Below, in pieces: positions 1-9,404 of a stretch of DNA of 33,439 nucleotides (positions are counted from its first letter, which is position 1; each line of letters begins with the position of its first letter). Both the position numbers and the translations under genes were made by a program. The stretch is from an uncultured Anaerolineales bacterium (lineage in GTDB: Bacteria; Chloroflexota; Anaerolineae; Anaerolineales; UBA6663), in NCBI GenBank assembly GCA_937952305.1, contig CALFZO010000098.1, positions 1 to 33,439 on the forward strand. Direction: 5' to 3'. The notes beneath the pieces are model-generated. The model did no database searches. It saw only the letters and a list, made by a program, of their open reading frames with translations, and was not told the DNA's origin.

Positions 1-1952
<1,952 letters not shown>

Positions 1953-2251
1953 ACGTGATGCGGAGAAATTGAATTTCCACAGCTATTCGGTTGTAAAAGT
2001 GCCAGCCCCAGTGCTAAGCACTGTTGCCCAAGGCGGCGCTGCGCGCCACCCCTCGGCGTTGACCACCGACATCCAGACAGAACCGCGTTCTATCCGCAGG
2101 TCGAAGGCCAACTCACTTGTAAAGATCAGGCGCCGGAGACAGGACAGCCCGGCAAATAACCGGGCTGCTGAACAACCAGGCGGATTTGCCGCAAAGACCA
2201 GTTGGCTTACACCGGCACTATCATCAAAAGCTCTAGCGCTCCTCGCTCGTG
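1953..2251 (-). other. tRNA-Ala to 23S internal transcribed spacer
   Basis: About 300 nt of rRNA spacer without a gene. It holds potential RNA hairpins: an 8-bp stem with a 7-nt loop at 2145-2167 (CAGCCCGG / CCGGGCTG) and a compact palindrome at 2009-2023. The stretch next to the 23S 5' end (about 1955-1990) probably forms one side of the 23S processing stem; its partner lies outside the window. An open reading frame exists on each strand, but neither has a ribosome binding site or recognisable product. Confidence 0.75.
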
Positions 2252-2324
2252 TGGAGATGAGGGGGCTCGAACCCCTGACATCCGCCTTGCAAAGGCGGCG
2301 CTCTCCCAACTGAGCTACATCCCC
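2252..2324 (-). tRNA. tRNA-Ala (anticodon TGC)
   Basis: The minus strand folds into a complete 73-nt cloverleaf. The acceptor stem is GGGGATG paired with CATCTCC (one G-U), the D arm contains AGCTCAGTTGGGAGAGC, the anticodon stem-loop is CCGCC-TTTGCAA-GGCGG with anticodon TGC, and the T arm contains GGTTCGAGCCCC. The discriminator is A and the 3' CCA is not encoded (CAC follows). Alanine tRNA in the 16S-23S spacer beside tRNA-Ile is the classic bacterial arrangement. Confidence 0.97.
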
Positions 2325-2338
2325 GTCTGTTGTAAAGG

Positions 2339-2412
2339 TGGGCCTTTGTGGACTTGAACCACAGACCTTCCCCTTATCAGAGGGATGCTCTAACCAGCTG
2401 AGCTAAAGGCCC
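2339..2412 (-). tRNA. tRNA-Ile (anticodon GAT)
   Basis: The minus strand gives a 74-nt cloverleaf with acceptor GGGCCTT/AAGGCCC, D arm AGCTCAGCTGGTTAGAGC, anticodon stem-loop TCCCT-CTGATAA-GGGGA (anticodon GAT) and T arm with GGTTCAAGTCC. The discriminator A is followed by CCT, so the terminal CCA must be added or completed after transcription. It lies 14 nt upstream of tRNA-Ala within the rRNA transcript. Confidence 0.97.
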
Positions 2413-2493
2413 GGTCGAGCGATCAATGCGCTCGCTGGGCGAAACGCCTGCGGCGTCTCGCCGTCATTTACCGCAGGCGCACAACGGCGCCTC

Positions 2494-2515
2494 AACAACT
2501 GAAAAGTGACAAGAA
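2494..2515 (-). repeat. 3' arm of the 16S rRNA processing stem
   Basis: These 22 nt, about 58 nt beyond the 16S 3' end, are the inverted complement of 4136-4157, about 60 nt before the 16S 5' end. In the transcript the arms pair over 22 bp with a single G-U wobble. This is the long stem that loops out 16S for RNase III-type cleavage. The rest of the 16S to tRNA-Ile spacer (2413-2572) shows no gene. Confidence 0.85.
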
Positions 2516-2572
2516 ACTGAGCTTAGCCCGGCTGGAAGCTCACTCCGAAGAGCGAGCTTCGCGTCTCTGTAG

Positions 2573-4076
<1,504 letters not shown>

Positions 4077-4369
4077 AAAGATTCAGGCCGAAGCCTGAAA
4101 AGGGAATCACAGGGTTGTTACCAAGCTTTGCTAGCTTCTTGTCACTTTTCAATTGTTAAGGTGCCGTCACCCCCGCCTCACAAGCCACGCCGACGCGCAA
4201 CCAATCCGCGCTCAACGCGCCCTGTCAAGCTCTTCAGACACAAACACCGATGCGATCCATCTGCATCGGCCTTGCGTTCTTGAAGTTTTTTAACTTCCGG
4301 GGAATTGACGTTCAGTTGTTAGGGTCCGCCAGCGACTTGCGGTGGCAAGACCGTGTTTCTGTCTGGCGA
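4077..4369 (-). other. rRNA operon leader
   Basis: This transcribed leader of about 290 nt lies between the predicted start site and 16S. It contains the 5' arm of the 16S processing stem (4136-4157), a hairpin with a 7-bp stem and 9-nt loop at 4247-4269 (CCGATGC / GCATCGG), and a hairpin with an A-rich loop at 4282-4297 (GAAGTT / AACTTC). No convincing open reading frame is present. A boxA-like antitermination signal was not confidently identified. Confidence 0.7.
4136..4157 (-). repeat. 5' arm of the 16S rRNA processing stem
   Basis: This is the 22-nt partner of 2494-2515. Together the two arms enclose 16S with nearly equal flanks (about 60 and 58 nt). The pairing is perfect except for one G-U. 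Conservation of the pairing rather than the sequence would be expected in relatives. Confidence 0.85.
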
Positions 4370-4375
4370 AGGAGA

Positions 4376-4403
4376 ATTATACGCAGTTCAAAGGGTTTGT
4401 CAA
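4376..4403 (-). promoter_or_regulatory. rRNA operon sigma-70 promoter
   Basis: On the minus strand there is a perfect TTGACA (4403-4398), a 16-nt spacer and a perfect TATAAT (4381-4376). The start site should lie near 4369. This is the best -35/-10 match in the window, as expected for rRNA. It begins only 20 bp after the recR stop codon. An 8-bp inverted repeat (AAAGGGTT / AACCCTTT, 4390-4412) surrounds the -35 hexamer, which largely forms its loop. Confidence 0.88.
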
Positions 4404-4422
4404 GAACCCTTTATCTTAAAAA

Positions 4423-5025
4423 TTACATTTCGCGACGACCTTCCAGCGCCCGCGTCAGGGTGGTTTCGTCGGCGTACTCCAGGTCGCCGCCGACCGGCAA
4501 TCCACGCGCCAGGCGCGTTACTTTGACGGGGGTGGAGGCCATCTGTTTCTGGATGTACATGGCCGTGGCTTCGCCCTCCAGGCTGATGTTCGTGGCCAAG
4601 ATCACCTCACGCACGACCGGCGCCTGCACGCGCTCCACCAGTTCCCGGATGCGCAAGGCCTCCGGACCCACGCCTTCCACCGGCGAAATCGCGCCGTGCA
4701 GGACGTGATACTGGCCTTTGTAACCCGTACGCTCAATCGCTAGCGCGTCCAGCGGCTCCTCGACCACGCACAACAGACCGGCATCGCGGGCCGGGTCCAA
4801 GCACACGCGGCACGGGTCCGCCTCGGTGATGTTGAAGCACACTGAGCAGAAGCGCGTCCGCGCCCGCAGTTCTACCAGCGCCTCAGCCAGGTCGCGCGGC
4901 TGCTGACCGTCGCCGCGCAGCAAGAAGAACGTCAGCCGCGAAGCCGACTTCGGGCCGATACCCGGCAGGCGCGCAAACTCGTCGATCAGGCGCTGAACGG
5001 CGCCGGGGACAGCCAACCCAGGCAT
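4423..5025 (-). CDS. recR: Recombination mediator protein RecR
   Basis: RecR works with RecO (and RecF) to load RecA onto SSB-coated single-stranded DNA in gap and break repair. The 200-residue product has the family's usual length and order: a helix-hairpin-helix (LPGIGPKSASR, residues 20-30), a C4 zinc finger (C60, C63, C72, C75) and a Toprim domain from about residue 84 (CVVEEPLDALAIE, then ATNISLEGEATA at 144-154). The start is ATG at 5025; the ebfC stop lies 6 bp upstream and no strong Shine-Dalgarno is visible, which suggests translational coupling. It is the last gene of dnaX-ebfC-recR, an order conserved across many bacteria. No terminator with a U-run follows before the rRNA promoter, so readthrough into the rRNA operon is possible. 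Confidence 0.97.
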   Translation of the reverse strand: MPGLAVPGAVQRLIDEFARLPGIGPKSASRLTFFLLRGDGQQPRDLAEALVELRARTRFCSVCFNITEADPCRVCLDPARDAGLLCVVEEPLDALAIERTGYKGQYHVLHGAISPVEGVGPEALRIRELVERVQAPVVREVILATNISLEGEATAMYIQKQMASTPVKVTRLARGLPVGGDLEYADETTLTRALEGRREM

Positions 5026-5031
5026 TGGCGG

Positions 5032-5364
5032 CTAGAGCCCGGGCAGCCCCAGGCCGGGGTTGAGGCTCTGCAGGCGCTGTGCCGCCAGAGTCTGCGATTG
5101 TTCGAGGGCGTTGTTGAGAACGACGACGAGCATGTCTTGCAGCATGGCGCGATCGCTCAGCGCCTCGTCGGCGATCTCGATGGCGTGCACGCGCTGGCGC
5201 CCATCGATCACGACCTTGACAGCTTGGCCGCCGGCGAACACGGTCAGACGCTCCTCGGCCAGCTGTTCCTGGGCCTGCTTCATCTCGTCCTGCAACTTGG
5301 CAATACGCTCCATCAGCCCGGCATTCATACCGGGCGGCGGGCGGTGTCCCTTAAGTTTAGCCAT
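5032..5364 (-). CDS. ebfC: YbaB/EbfC family nucleoid-associated protein
   Basis: This small DNA-binding protein forms dimers and is almost always found between dnaX and recR; its role is thought to be nucleoid organisation or gene control. The core matches the family: a long N-terminal helix (LMERIAKLQDEMKQAQEQLA), then a strand region (VKVVIDGRQRVHAIEIADEAL) and a C-terminal helix (VVVLNNALEQSQTLAAQRL). Two starts compete: ATG at 5364 (110 aa), 10 nt from GAGG, and an in-frame GTG at 5370 (112 aa), 4 nt from the same GAGG. ATG is preferred. The N-terminal tail with two or three prolines before the first helix is slightly longer than typical. The dnaX stop is about 65 bp upstream. Confidence 0.92.
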   Translation of the reverse strand: MAKLKGHRPPPGMNAGLMERIAKLQDEMKQAQEQLAEERLTVFAGGQAVKVVIDGRQRVHAIEIADEALSDRAMLQDMLVVVLNNALEQSQTLAAQRLQSLNPGLGLPGL

Positions 5365-5430
5365 GCTCACTTATCCTCGCGGGCCGACCCCCAACCCACG
5401 CCGCGGTGGGCGGGCGGGCCGGCCGCGCGG

Positions 5431-6999
5431 CTATTCCACGATTTCGCCGCCCAGATCCCGCAGGGCGGTGGCGACAATGCCCTCGGCCGGAACATCGCCG
5501 CGCCCAGCTGGACGCGGAGCCGCCGTCTCCGCTAACTGAAAGCGGACGCTGTGCGGCGCGCCCAGCATTTCCGACAGGGTCTCACCCAGCGTGCCGACGA
5601 ATTCCGGGCGGGCTTTGAGCCGTTCCAGAAAGGCTTTGTTGGCCGTGACGACCAGGGTAGCGCCGTCCCAGCCGTCGATGAGGCACTGCTCCAGCTCGGA
5701 CTTGGTGAGCCGCTGGATTTTGCGGCGCTCGAGCAGGAGGTCCAACGCGCGCTGCCACAAGGCGCGCAAATCGCCGCCGGCCGATGACGAAGCCGACGGG
5801 ACAGCGGCAGCGGCCGGGCGCTGGGTGGGGCGCGAGGCTGGTTCCGGCGCACGGGAAGCTGGCGCGGACAGGGGCGCCGCGGCGGCGACCGGTTCAGCGG
5901 CACCCGCCGCCAGCGCGGGCAGCGGAGTCGTACATTCCACTAAGGCCAGCTCCAGGGGGAGCTGCGGCTGCCAGCCGCCCTTGACGTCGTTGGCGGCCGT
6001 ATTGAAGGCCCGGATGGCGCGCAACAAGCCGGCCGGCGTCCACGCCTCAGCCTGGCGGGCCATCACGGCCCGGTTCTCGGCGGTGGCGTCCACCAGAGCG
6101 GCGTTGCCCAGCCGCACCAGCAGCAGCGCCCGCAGATAATCGACCAACTGGCGCGCTAATTGACGCGGGTCAGCACCGGCGTCCAGCGTCGTGCTGATGA
6201 GGTTCAGGCCGGCAGCGACGTCGCCGGCGGCCAGCGCGGCCGCCAGGTCTTGAACCGTCTGGCCGACCGCCGTCCCCAGCAGGGCCTGGGCCTGCGCCAG
6301 GCCGATCTGGTCCTCGGCCGAGACCAGTTGATCGAGCAGGCTGATGGCATCGCGGAGGGCGCCCGTGGCCTGGCGCGCCACCAATTCCAACGCGGCGGGC
6401 TCCACGTTCAGGCCCTCTTGCGCGCACAACGTCTGCAGCCGGGCGACGATGTCGGCGACCGGGATGCGCCGGAACTCGAAGCGCTGGCAGCGCGAGACCA
6501 CCGTCGGCGGGATCTTGTAGCTCTCCGTGGTCGCCAGGATAAAGAGCGCGTGCGGCGGGGGCTCCTCCAACGTCTTCAGCAGGGCATTGAAGGCACCCAT
6601 CGACAGCATGTGCACTTCGTCGATGATGTAGATCTTGTAGCGGCCCTGGCCGGGCGAGAAGTTGATCTTATCCCGCAGGTCGCGGATGTTCTCGACGCTG
6701 TTGTTGGAGGCGCCGTCGATCTCGATCAGGTCCAGGAAACGGCCTTCGTTAACGGCGACACAGTGGGCGCAGGTATTGCACGGCCGGCGGGCCGGAGAGG
6801 CATCCAGGCAGTTGACGGCTTTGGCGACCAGCCGGGCGCTGGTGGTTTTGCCGCAGCCGCGCGGCCCGGCAAAGAGGTAAGCGTGCGCGAGGCGGTCCGT
6901 CTGGATGGCGTGGCGCAGGGTCTGGACGACGTGCTCTTGTCCGACGACTTCGTCCCATAATTGCGGGCGCCATTTGCGATACAGAGCCTGCGCGGGCAT
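5431..6999 (-). CDS. dnaX: DNA polymerase III subunit gamma/tau
   Basis: This is the AAA+ clamp-loader ATPase of the replisome. From the ATG at 6999 (MPAQALYRKWRP) the product has 522 residues: Walker A GPRGCGKT (45-52), four zinc-ligand cysteines (about C64, C74, C77, C80), Walker B IIDEVHM (125-131), sensor-1 ATT (about 156-158) and the SRC arginine finger (about 169-171). An Ala/Pro-rich linker (about 365-405) leads to a C-terminal domain of about 110 residues, so it is a full tau-like form, shorter than E. coli tau (643 aa). The reading frame extends upstream to 7056, but the added residues do not fit the family and lie over the probable promoter. No slippery A/T run for programmed frameshifting was found. 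First gene of the dnaX-ebfC-recR operon. Confidence 0.96.
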   Translation of the reverse strand: MPAQALYRKWRPQLWDEVVGQEHVVQTLRHAIQTDRLAHAYLFAGPRGCGKTTSARLVAKAVNCLDASPARRPCNTCAHCVAVNEGRFLDLIEIDGASNNSVENIRDLRDKINFSPGQGRYKIYIIDEVHMLSMGAFNALLKTLEEPPPHALFILATTESYKIPPTVVSRCQRFEFRRIPVADIVARLQTLCAQEGLNVEPAALELVARQATGALRDAISLLDQLVSAEDQIGLAQAQALLGTAVGQTVQDLAAALAAGDVAAGLNLISTTLDAGADPRQLARQLVDYLRALLLVRLGNAALVDATAENRAVMARQAEAWTPAGLLRAIRAFNTAANDVKGGWQPQLPLELALVECTTPLPALAAGAAEPVAAAAPLSAPASRAPEPASRPTQRPAAAAVPSASSSAGGDLRALWQRALDLLLERRKIQRLTKSELEQCLIDGWDGATLVVTANKAFLERLKARPEFVGTLGETLSEMLGAPHSVRFQLAETAAPRPAGRGDVPAEGIVATALRDLGGEIVE

Positions 7000-7008
7000 G
7001 ATCTGACG

Positions 7009-7017
7009 AGTGTAACA
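7009..7017 (-). promoter_or_regulatory. Probable extended -10 promoter of dnaX
   Basis: The minus strand has TG-T-TACACT with the -10 hexamer at 7014-7009. Only 9 nt separate it from the ATG at 6999, so the transcript would start about 2-3 nt before the start codon. No clear -35 or Shine-Dalgarno is seen. It is back to back with the tatA promoter. Confidence 0.45.
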
Positions 7018-7062
7018 GAGCGGCCCTGCGGGCGCAAGACGCGCCGGAGCCCACAATGGCTA

Positions 7063-7071
7063 TGCTATAAT
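7063..7071 (+). promoter_or_regulatory. Extended -10 promoter of tatA
   Basis: TG-C-TATAAT gives a perfect -10 (7066-7071) with the extended TG element and no matching -35. The start site would be near 7078, leaving a leader of about 24 nt that contains GTGAGG before the tatA ATG at 7102. Confidence 0.65.
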
Positions 7072-7101
7072 GATTTCAAGTTCAGTGAGGAACAAACGAC
7101 A

Positions 7102-7299
7102 ATGCCGGGCTTACCTGCTGGTATGGAATGGATCATCATCCTCGTTATCGTCATTCTGGTCTTTGGCGTCGGCCGCGTCGCCAAGATCGGAGGCGAAATG
7201 GGCAACGCCATCCGCCAATTCCGCGAGGGGTTGAGCGGCGACAAGAAGGATGAGAAGAAAGCGGCCGAAGAGCCGAAGAAAGACGACCCAGCCAGCTGA
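7102..7299 (+). CDS. tatA: Twin-arginine translocase subunit TatA/TatE family
   Basis: TatA forms the membrane pore that exports folded proteins bearing twin-arginine signals. The 65-residue product has the standard layout: a short N-terminus, one membrane helix (about residues 9-22, WIIILVIVILVFGVG), the conserved FG hinge, an amphipathic helix (VAKIGGEMGNAIRQFREGL) and a charged Lys/Glu-rich tail. The reading frame is open upstream to 6961, but ATG 7102 follows the promoter and a GAGG site and gives the normal TatA N-terminus. It stands alone, divergent from dnaX and followed by a strong terminator. No tatC is nearby, so it could be TatA or a TatE-like paralogue. Confidence 0.9.
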   Translation: MPGLPAGMEWIIILVIVILVFGVGRVAKIGGEMGNAIRQFREGLSGDKKDEKKAAEEPKKDDPAS

Positions 7300-7309
7300 A
7301 CGACCTCCA

Positions 7310-7340
7310 CCGCCCCGCCTGACGGGGCGGTTTTATTTTA
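7310..7340 (+). terminator. Intrinsic terminator of tatA
   Basis: A perfect 8-bp GC stem (CCGCCCCG / CGGGGCGG) with loop CCTGA is followed by TTTTATTTTA. It starts 11 nt after the tatA stop. The stem could also slow transcription coming from the opposite gene, but the U-run serves the plus strand. Confidence 0.93.
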
Positions 7341-7357
7341 AGGGCCGGCCGGCGCGG

Positions 7358-7828
7358 TCAGCTGTGGCTGAGGCGCGCGATCTCGGTCTCAGCCTCGATG
7401 ACCGGCCTTTGGAAGCGCTCCAGCGGCACCTTGAGGTTGAGGGAGCGCTGGCGCAGGTTGTATTGGGCCAGGCTCTCCCGGAAGCGCGCCTGGGCCAGCG
7501 TCCACTCCGACTCCGCCCAAGCACCCTGGCGCTGCGCGTCCGGATCGCCGGGGGCAGCCTGGGCCGCTCGCAGCGTGGCCAGCCGCCAGGTCCCGGTGCG
7601 CTGCAGCGACGTGCGGGCGCGCGTCAGCGCCTCCTGCAGGGCGAGGTCCTCCTCCAGCCAGGCCGGGCGATGGCCGCCGTTCTTGAGGAGATGGTTGGCC
7701 GCCCATGTCTCGGCGTTTTCATCGGTCTCATCCAATTTGAGGGGCCGGCCGCGGCCGGGGAGGTTGTCGAACTTGCCCTCGGCCTGCGCGTCGCGGATGA
7801 GTTGGTCGACGATGCGGTTGAAGTCCAT
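7358..7828 (-). CDS. DUF1992 (DnaJ C28-like conserved domain) protein
   Basis: The 156-residue protein carries the DUF1992 domain found in bacterial YhdN-type proteins and in eukaryotic DNAJC28. The signature is at the N-terminus: IVDQLIRDAQAEGKFDNLPG, then GRGRPLKLD (about residues 6-34). The rest is helical and Arg/Gln-rich, ending in a likely coiled segment. There is no J domain, so it is not a co-chaperone by itself, and the molecular function of DUF1992 is not established. The ATG at 7828 is preceded by GAGG, which overlaps the stop of the upstream LysM gene (7 nt between genes), so the two are co-transcribed and probably coupled. It converges on tatA. Confidence 0.88.
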   Translation of the reverse strand: MDFNRIVDQLIRDAQAEGKFDNLPGRGRPLKLDETDENAETWAANHLLKNGGHRPAWLEEDLALQEALTRARTSLQRTGTWRLATLRAAQAAPGDPDAQRQGAWAESEWTLAQARFRESLAQYNLRQRSLNLKVPLERFQRPVIEAETEIARLSHS

Positions 7829-7835
7829 GGCTGCC

Positions 7836-8600
7836 TCAAGGCACCGTGAACCGCGCGCTCAGGTTGCCGGCCGGGTCCACCAGCAGCGCCAGCGCGCCGG
7901 TCCGCCAGACGGGCTCGGCCTGGCCCCAGTACAGGTCGATGACTGTGTCCTGGCCCGCGCCGGTATGCACGGTGACGATGCCGCCTTCAAATAACGTCAG
8001 GGCCGGGAAGGCGTACTGCCGGCCGGCCTCGTCGCGCAGCGTCCAGCCGACGAGGTCCACCGGGCCGCCGGCGTTGGCGATGACGACGGCCTCGCCGGCG
8101 AGCACGCCGGCCGATTGGACCTCGCGGATGGCCAGGCGCGGCGCCGGCGCGTTGGGGTTGGGTGTGGCCGTGGGCAGCGGCGGCACCGTGGGGGGCGGCG
8201 TGGCGCTCGGGCCGGGCGCGGTGGGCGTGGGGTTGAAACCGCCGATCGGGATGACGAGGTTCTGGCCGACGTCCAGGACGTTCGGATCGCTCAGGTTGTT
8301 AGCGCGCAGGAGATCATCCAGCGGGACGCCGTAGCGCTCGGCGATAGCGCCCAGCGTCTCGCCGCTTTGCACGACGTGGACGATGGGCGTGGGCGGCAGC
8401 GGGGTGGGGAAGGGCGTCACCGCCAGCGGCCCGGCCGTGGGCGTAGGCGGCTCCCCGGTCACCGTCGGCGTGGGGGCGGAGGCCACCGGCCCGGCCGGCG
8501 CGCGCACATAGCGATCCCAGGCCCACAGCACCGCCACGGTGACGCTGGCCGAGACCACGGCATTGAGCAGCAGATACAGGATCAGACGTCGCGCATTCAT
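7836..8600 (-). CDS. Membrane-anchored LysM and lamin-tail domain protein
   Basis: The 254-residue protein has one N-terminal membrane helix (about 6-28), a Pro/Thr-rich linker (40-72), a LysM domain (74-118: HVVQSGETLGAIAERYGVP through VGQNLVIPIG), a second Pro/Thr linker (122-152) and a C-terminal domain (about 155-253) resembling the lamin-tail/LTD beta-sandwich (VVIANAGGPVDLVGWTLRD, TVHTGAG). LysM binds N-acetylglucosamine polymers such as peptidoglycan, so the protein probably sits outside the membrane and touches the wall. The role of the LTD-like part is unknown; LTD domains occur on many secreted bacterial proteins. First gene of a two-gene unit with the DUF1992 protein; AGGTGG precedes the ATG. 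Divergent from the NYN nuclease gene. Confidence 0.85.
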   Translation of the reverse strand: MNARRLILYLLLNAVVSASVTVAVLWAWDRYVRAPAGPVASAPTPTVTGEPPTPTAGPLAVTPFPTPLPPTPIVHVVQSGETLGAIAERYGVPLDDLLRANNLSDPNVLDVGQNLVIPIGGFNPTPTAPGPSATPPPTVPPLPTATPNPNAPAPRLAIREVQSAGVLAGEAVVIANAGGPVDLVGWTLRDEAGRQYAFPALTLFEGGIVTVHTGAGQDTVIDLYWGQAEPVWRTGALALLVDPAGNLSARFTVP

Positions 8601-8640
8601 GAAGTGAGCACCACCTGGCGCCGCCGAACAGCCGCGGCGA

Positions 8641-8649
8641 TGCTACAAT
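8641..8649 (+). promoter_or_regulatory. Extended -10 promoter of the NYN nuclease gene (leaderless)
   Basis: TG-C-TACAAT with the hexamer at 8644-8649. Only 6 nt separate it from the ATG at 8656, so transcription should start at or next to the A of the start codon. No Shine-Dalgarno is present. Confidence 0.65.
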
Positions 8650-8655
8650 TTTAAC

Positions 8656-9111
8656 ATGCCGTTTGTGATCGACGGACACAACCTGATCGGCCAGTTGCCG
8701 GGCCTGCACCTGGACGACCCCGACGACGAGCGCCAGCTCGTGGAGCTCCTGCGCCGCTATCTGGCCCGCGTCAAGAAGAGCGGGACGGTGGTGTTCGACC
8801 GCGGCAGCGCGGCGGCGCCGCAGAACCTCTCCAACCGCACGCTGGCCGTGCGTTTCGCCAAACCGCCGCGCACGGCCGACGACGTCATCGTCGACCTGGT
8901 GCGCGGCGAGCGCAACCCGCGCGGGCTGACGGTGGTGACGTCCGACGCGCGCCTGGCCCAGCTCGTACGCCAGACCGGCGCCACGGTGCAGCCAGCGGCT
9001 GACTTTGGGCGCGTGCTCCGCGCGGTGCCGAGCGGCCCGGCCCAGAAGGAGACGGGCCTGAGCGCCGAAGAAGTGGCCGAATGGGAGCAGACCTTCAAGC
9101 GGCGGCGCTGA
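8656..9111 (+). CDS. NYN/PIN-like nuclease, YacP (Rae1) family
   Basis: The 151-residue protein belongs to the YacP/DUF901 group of NYN nucleases. In Bacillus subtilis the relative Rae1 cleaves mRNA on the ribosome. Metal-site landmarks: VIDGHNLIG at 4-12 (D6, N9), VVFDRG at 45-50 (D48), ADDVIVDLVRG at 74-84 (D75, D76, D80) and VVTSDARL at 93-100 (D97), the usual NYN order. The C-terminus is short and basic (KRRR). The gene starts directly at its promoter and is followed, after 145 nt, by a strong terminator. Usual neighbours of yacP in Firmicutes (rlmB, cysS) are absent, so the target is not predicted by context. Confidence 0.87.
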   Translation: MPFVIDGHNLIGQLPGLHLDDPDDERQLVELLRRYLARVKKSGTVVFDRGSAAAPQNLSNRTLAVRFAKPPRTADDVIVDLVRGERNPRGLTVVTSDARLAQLVRQTGATVQPAADFGRVLRAVPSGPAQKETGLSAEEVAEWEQTFKRRR

Positions 9112-9177
9112 GCCGCTCTCATGCGGCGTTCATCCCGCGTTCACTCCGGGCTTAGTTGCCGCCCCTATAAAACAAGT

Positions 9178-9293
9178 ATCGCGCCCCCCTCCGAGTGGAA
9201 ACGCAAAAAATTGGCGCGTGTCAGGTGAGCGATAACCTCGCAGGCCTGACCCAATAAAGCCCGGTGTCCCCCCCCCGCACCGGGCTTTTTGTT
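9178..9293 (+). ncRNA. Candidate small RNA upstream of the LCP gene
   Basis: This intergenic stretch has a -10-like TATAAA at 9166-9171 and ends in a strong terminator, so a transcript of about 115 nt is possible. Internal pairing: GTCAGG (9219-9224) with CCTGAC (about 9245-9250), flanked by TTGG and CCAA, with an inner GAG/CTC stem. There is no open reading frame of note. No known riboswitch or RNA family was recognised. The -35 is poor, and the terminator could simply end the NYN gene transcript, so this is tentative. Confidence 0.35.
9256..9293 (+). terminator. Intrinsic terminator after the NYN gene / candidate sRNA
   Basis: An 11-bp stem (AAAGCCCGGTG / CACCGGGCTTT) with a C-rich 11-nt loop is followed by further Ts (TTTTTGTTT). 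It insulates the LCP gene from upstream transcription. Confidence 0.93.
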
Positions 9294-9371
9294 TGCCTGG
9301 TGACGGCCTTCGGTTCGCCCATAACACGCCGCCCGACTCTGGAACTTTCCATAGCGCGATAACGTCCGGGT

Positions 9372-9377
9372 TATAAT
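9372..9377 (+). promoter_or_regulatory. -10 element of the LCP gene
   Basis: A perfect TATAAT lies 27 nt before the ATG at 9405. No good -35 occurs at 16-18 nt spacing. The short leader includes AAGGA, too far from the start to be a standard site. Confidence 0.5.
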
Positions 9378-9404
9378 CTTTACCAAGGACCGGATAGACC
9401 GCGT

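Noticed and set aside
5431..6999. Programmed frameshift in dnaX producing a gamma form
   Set aside because: No slippery A or T run was seen in the gene; the sequence reads straight through to a tau-like C-terminus.
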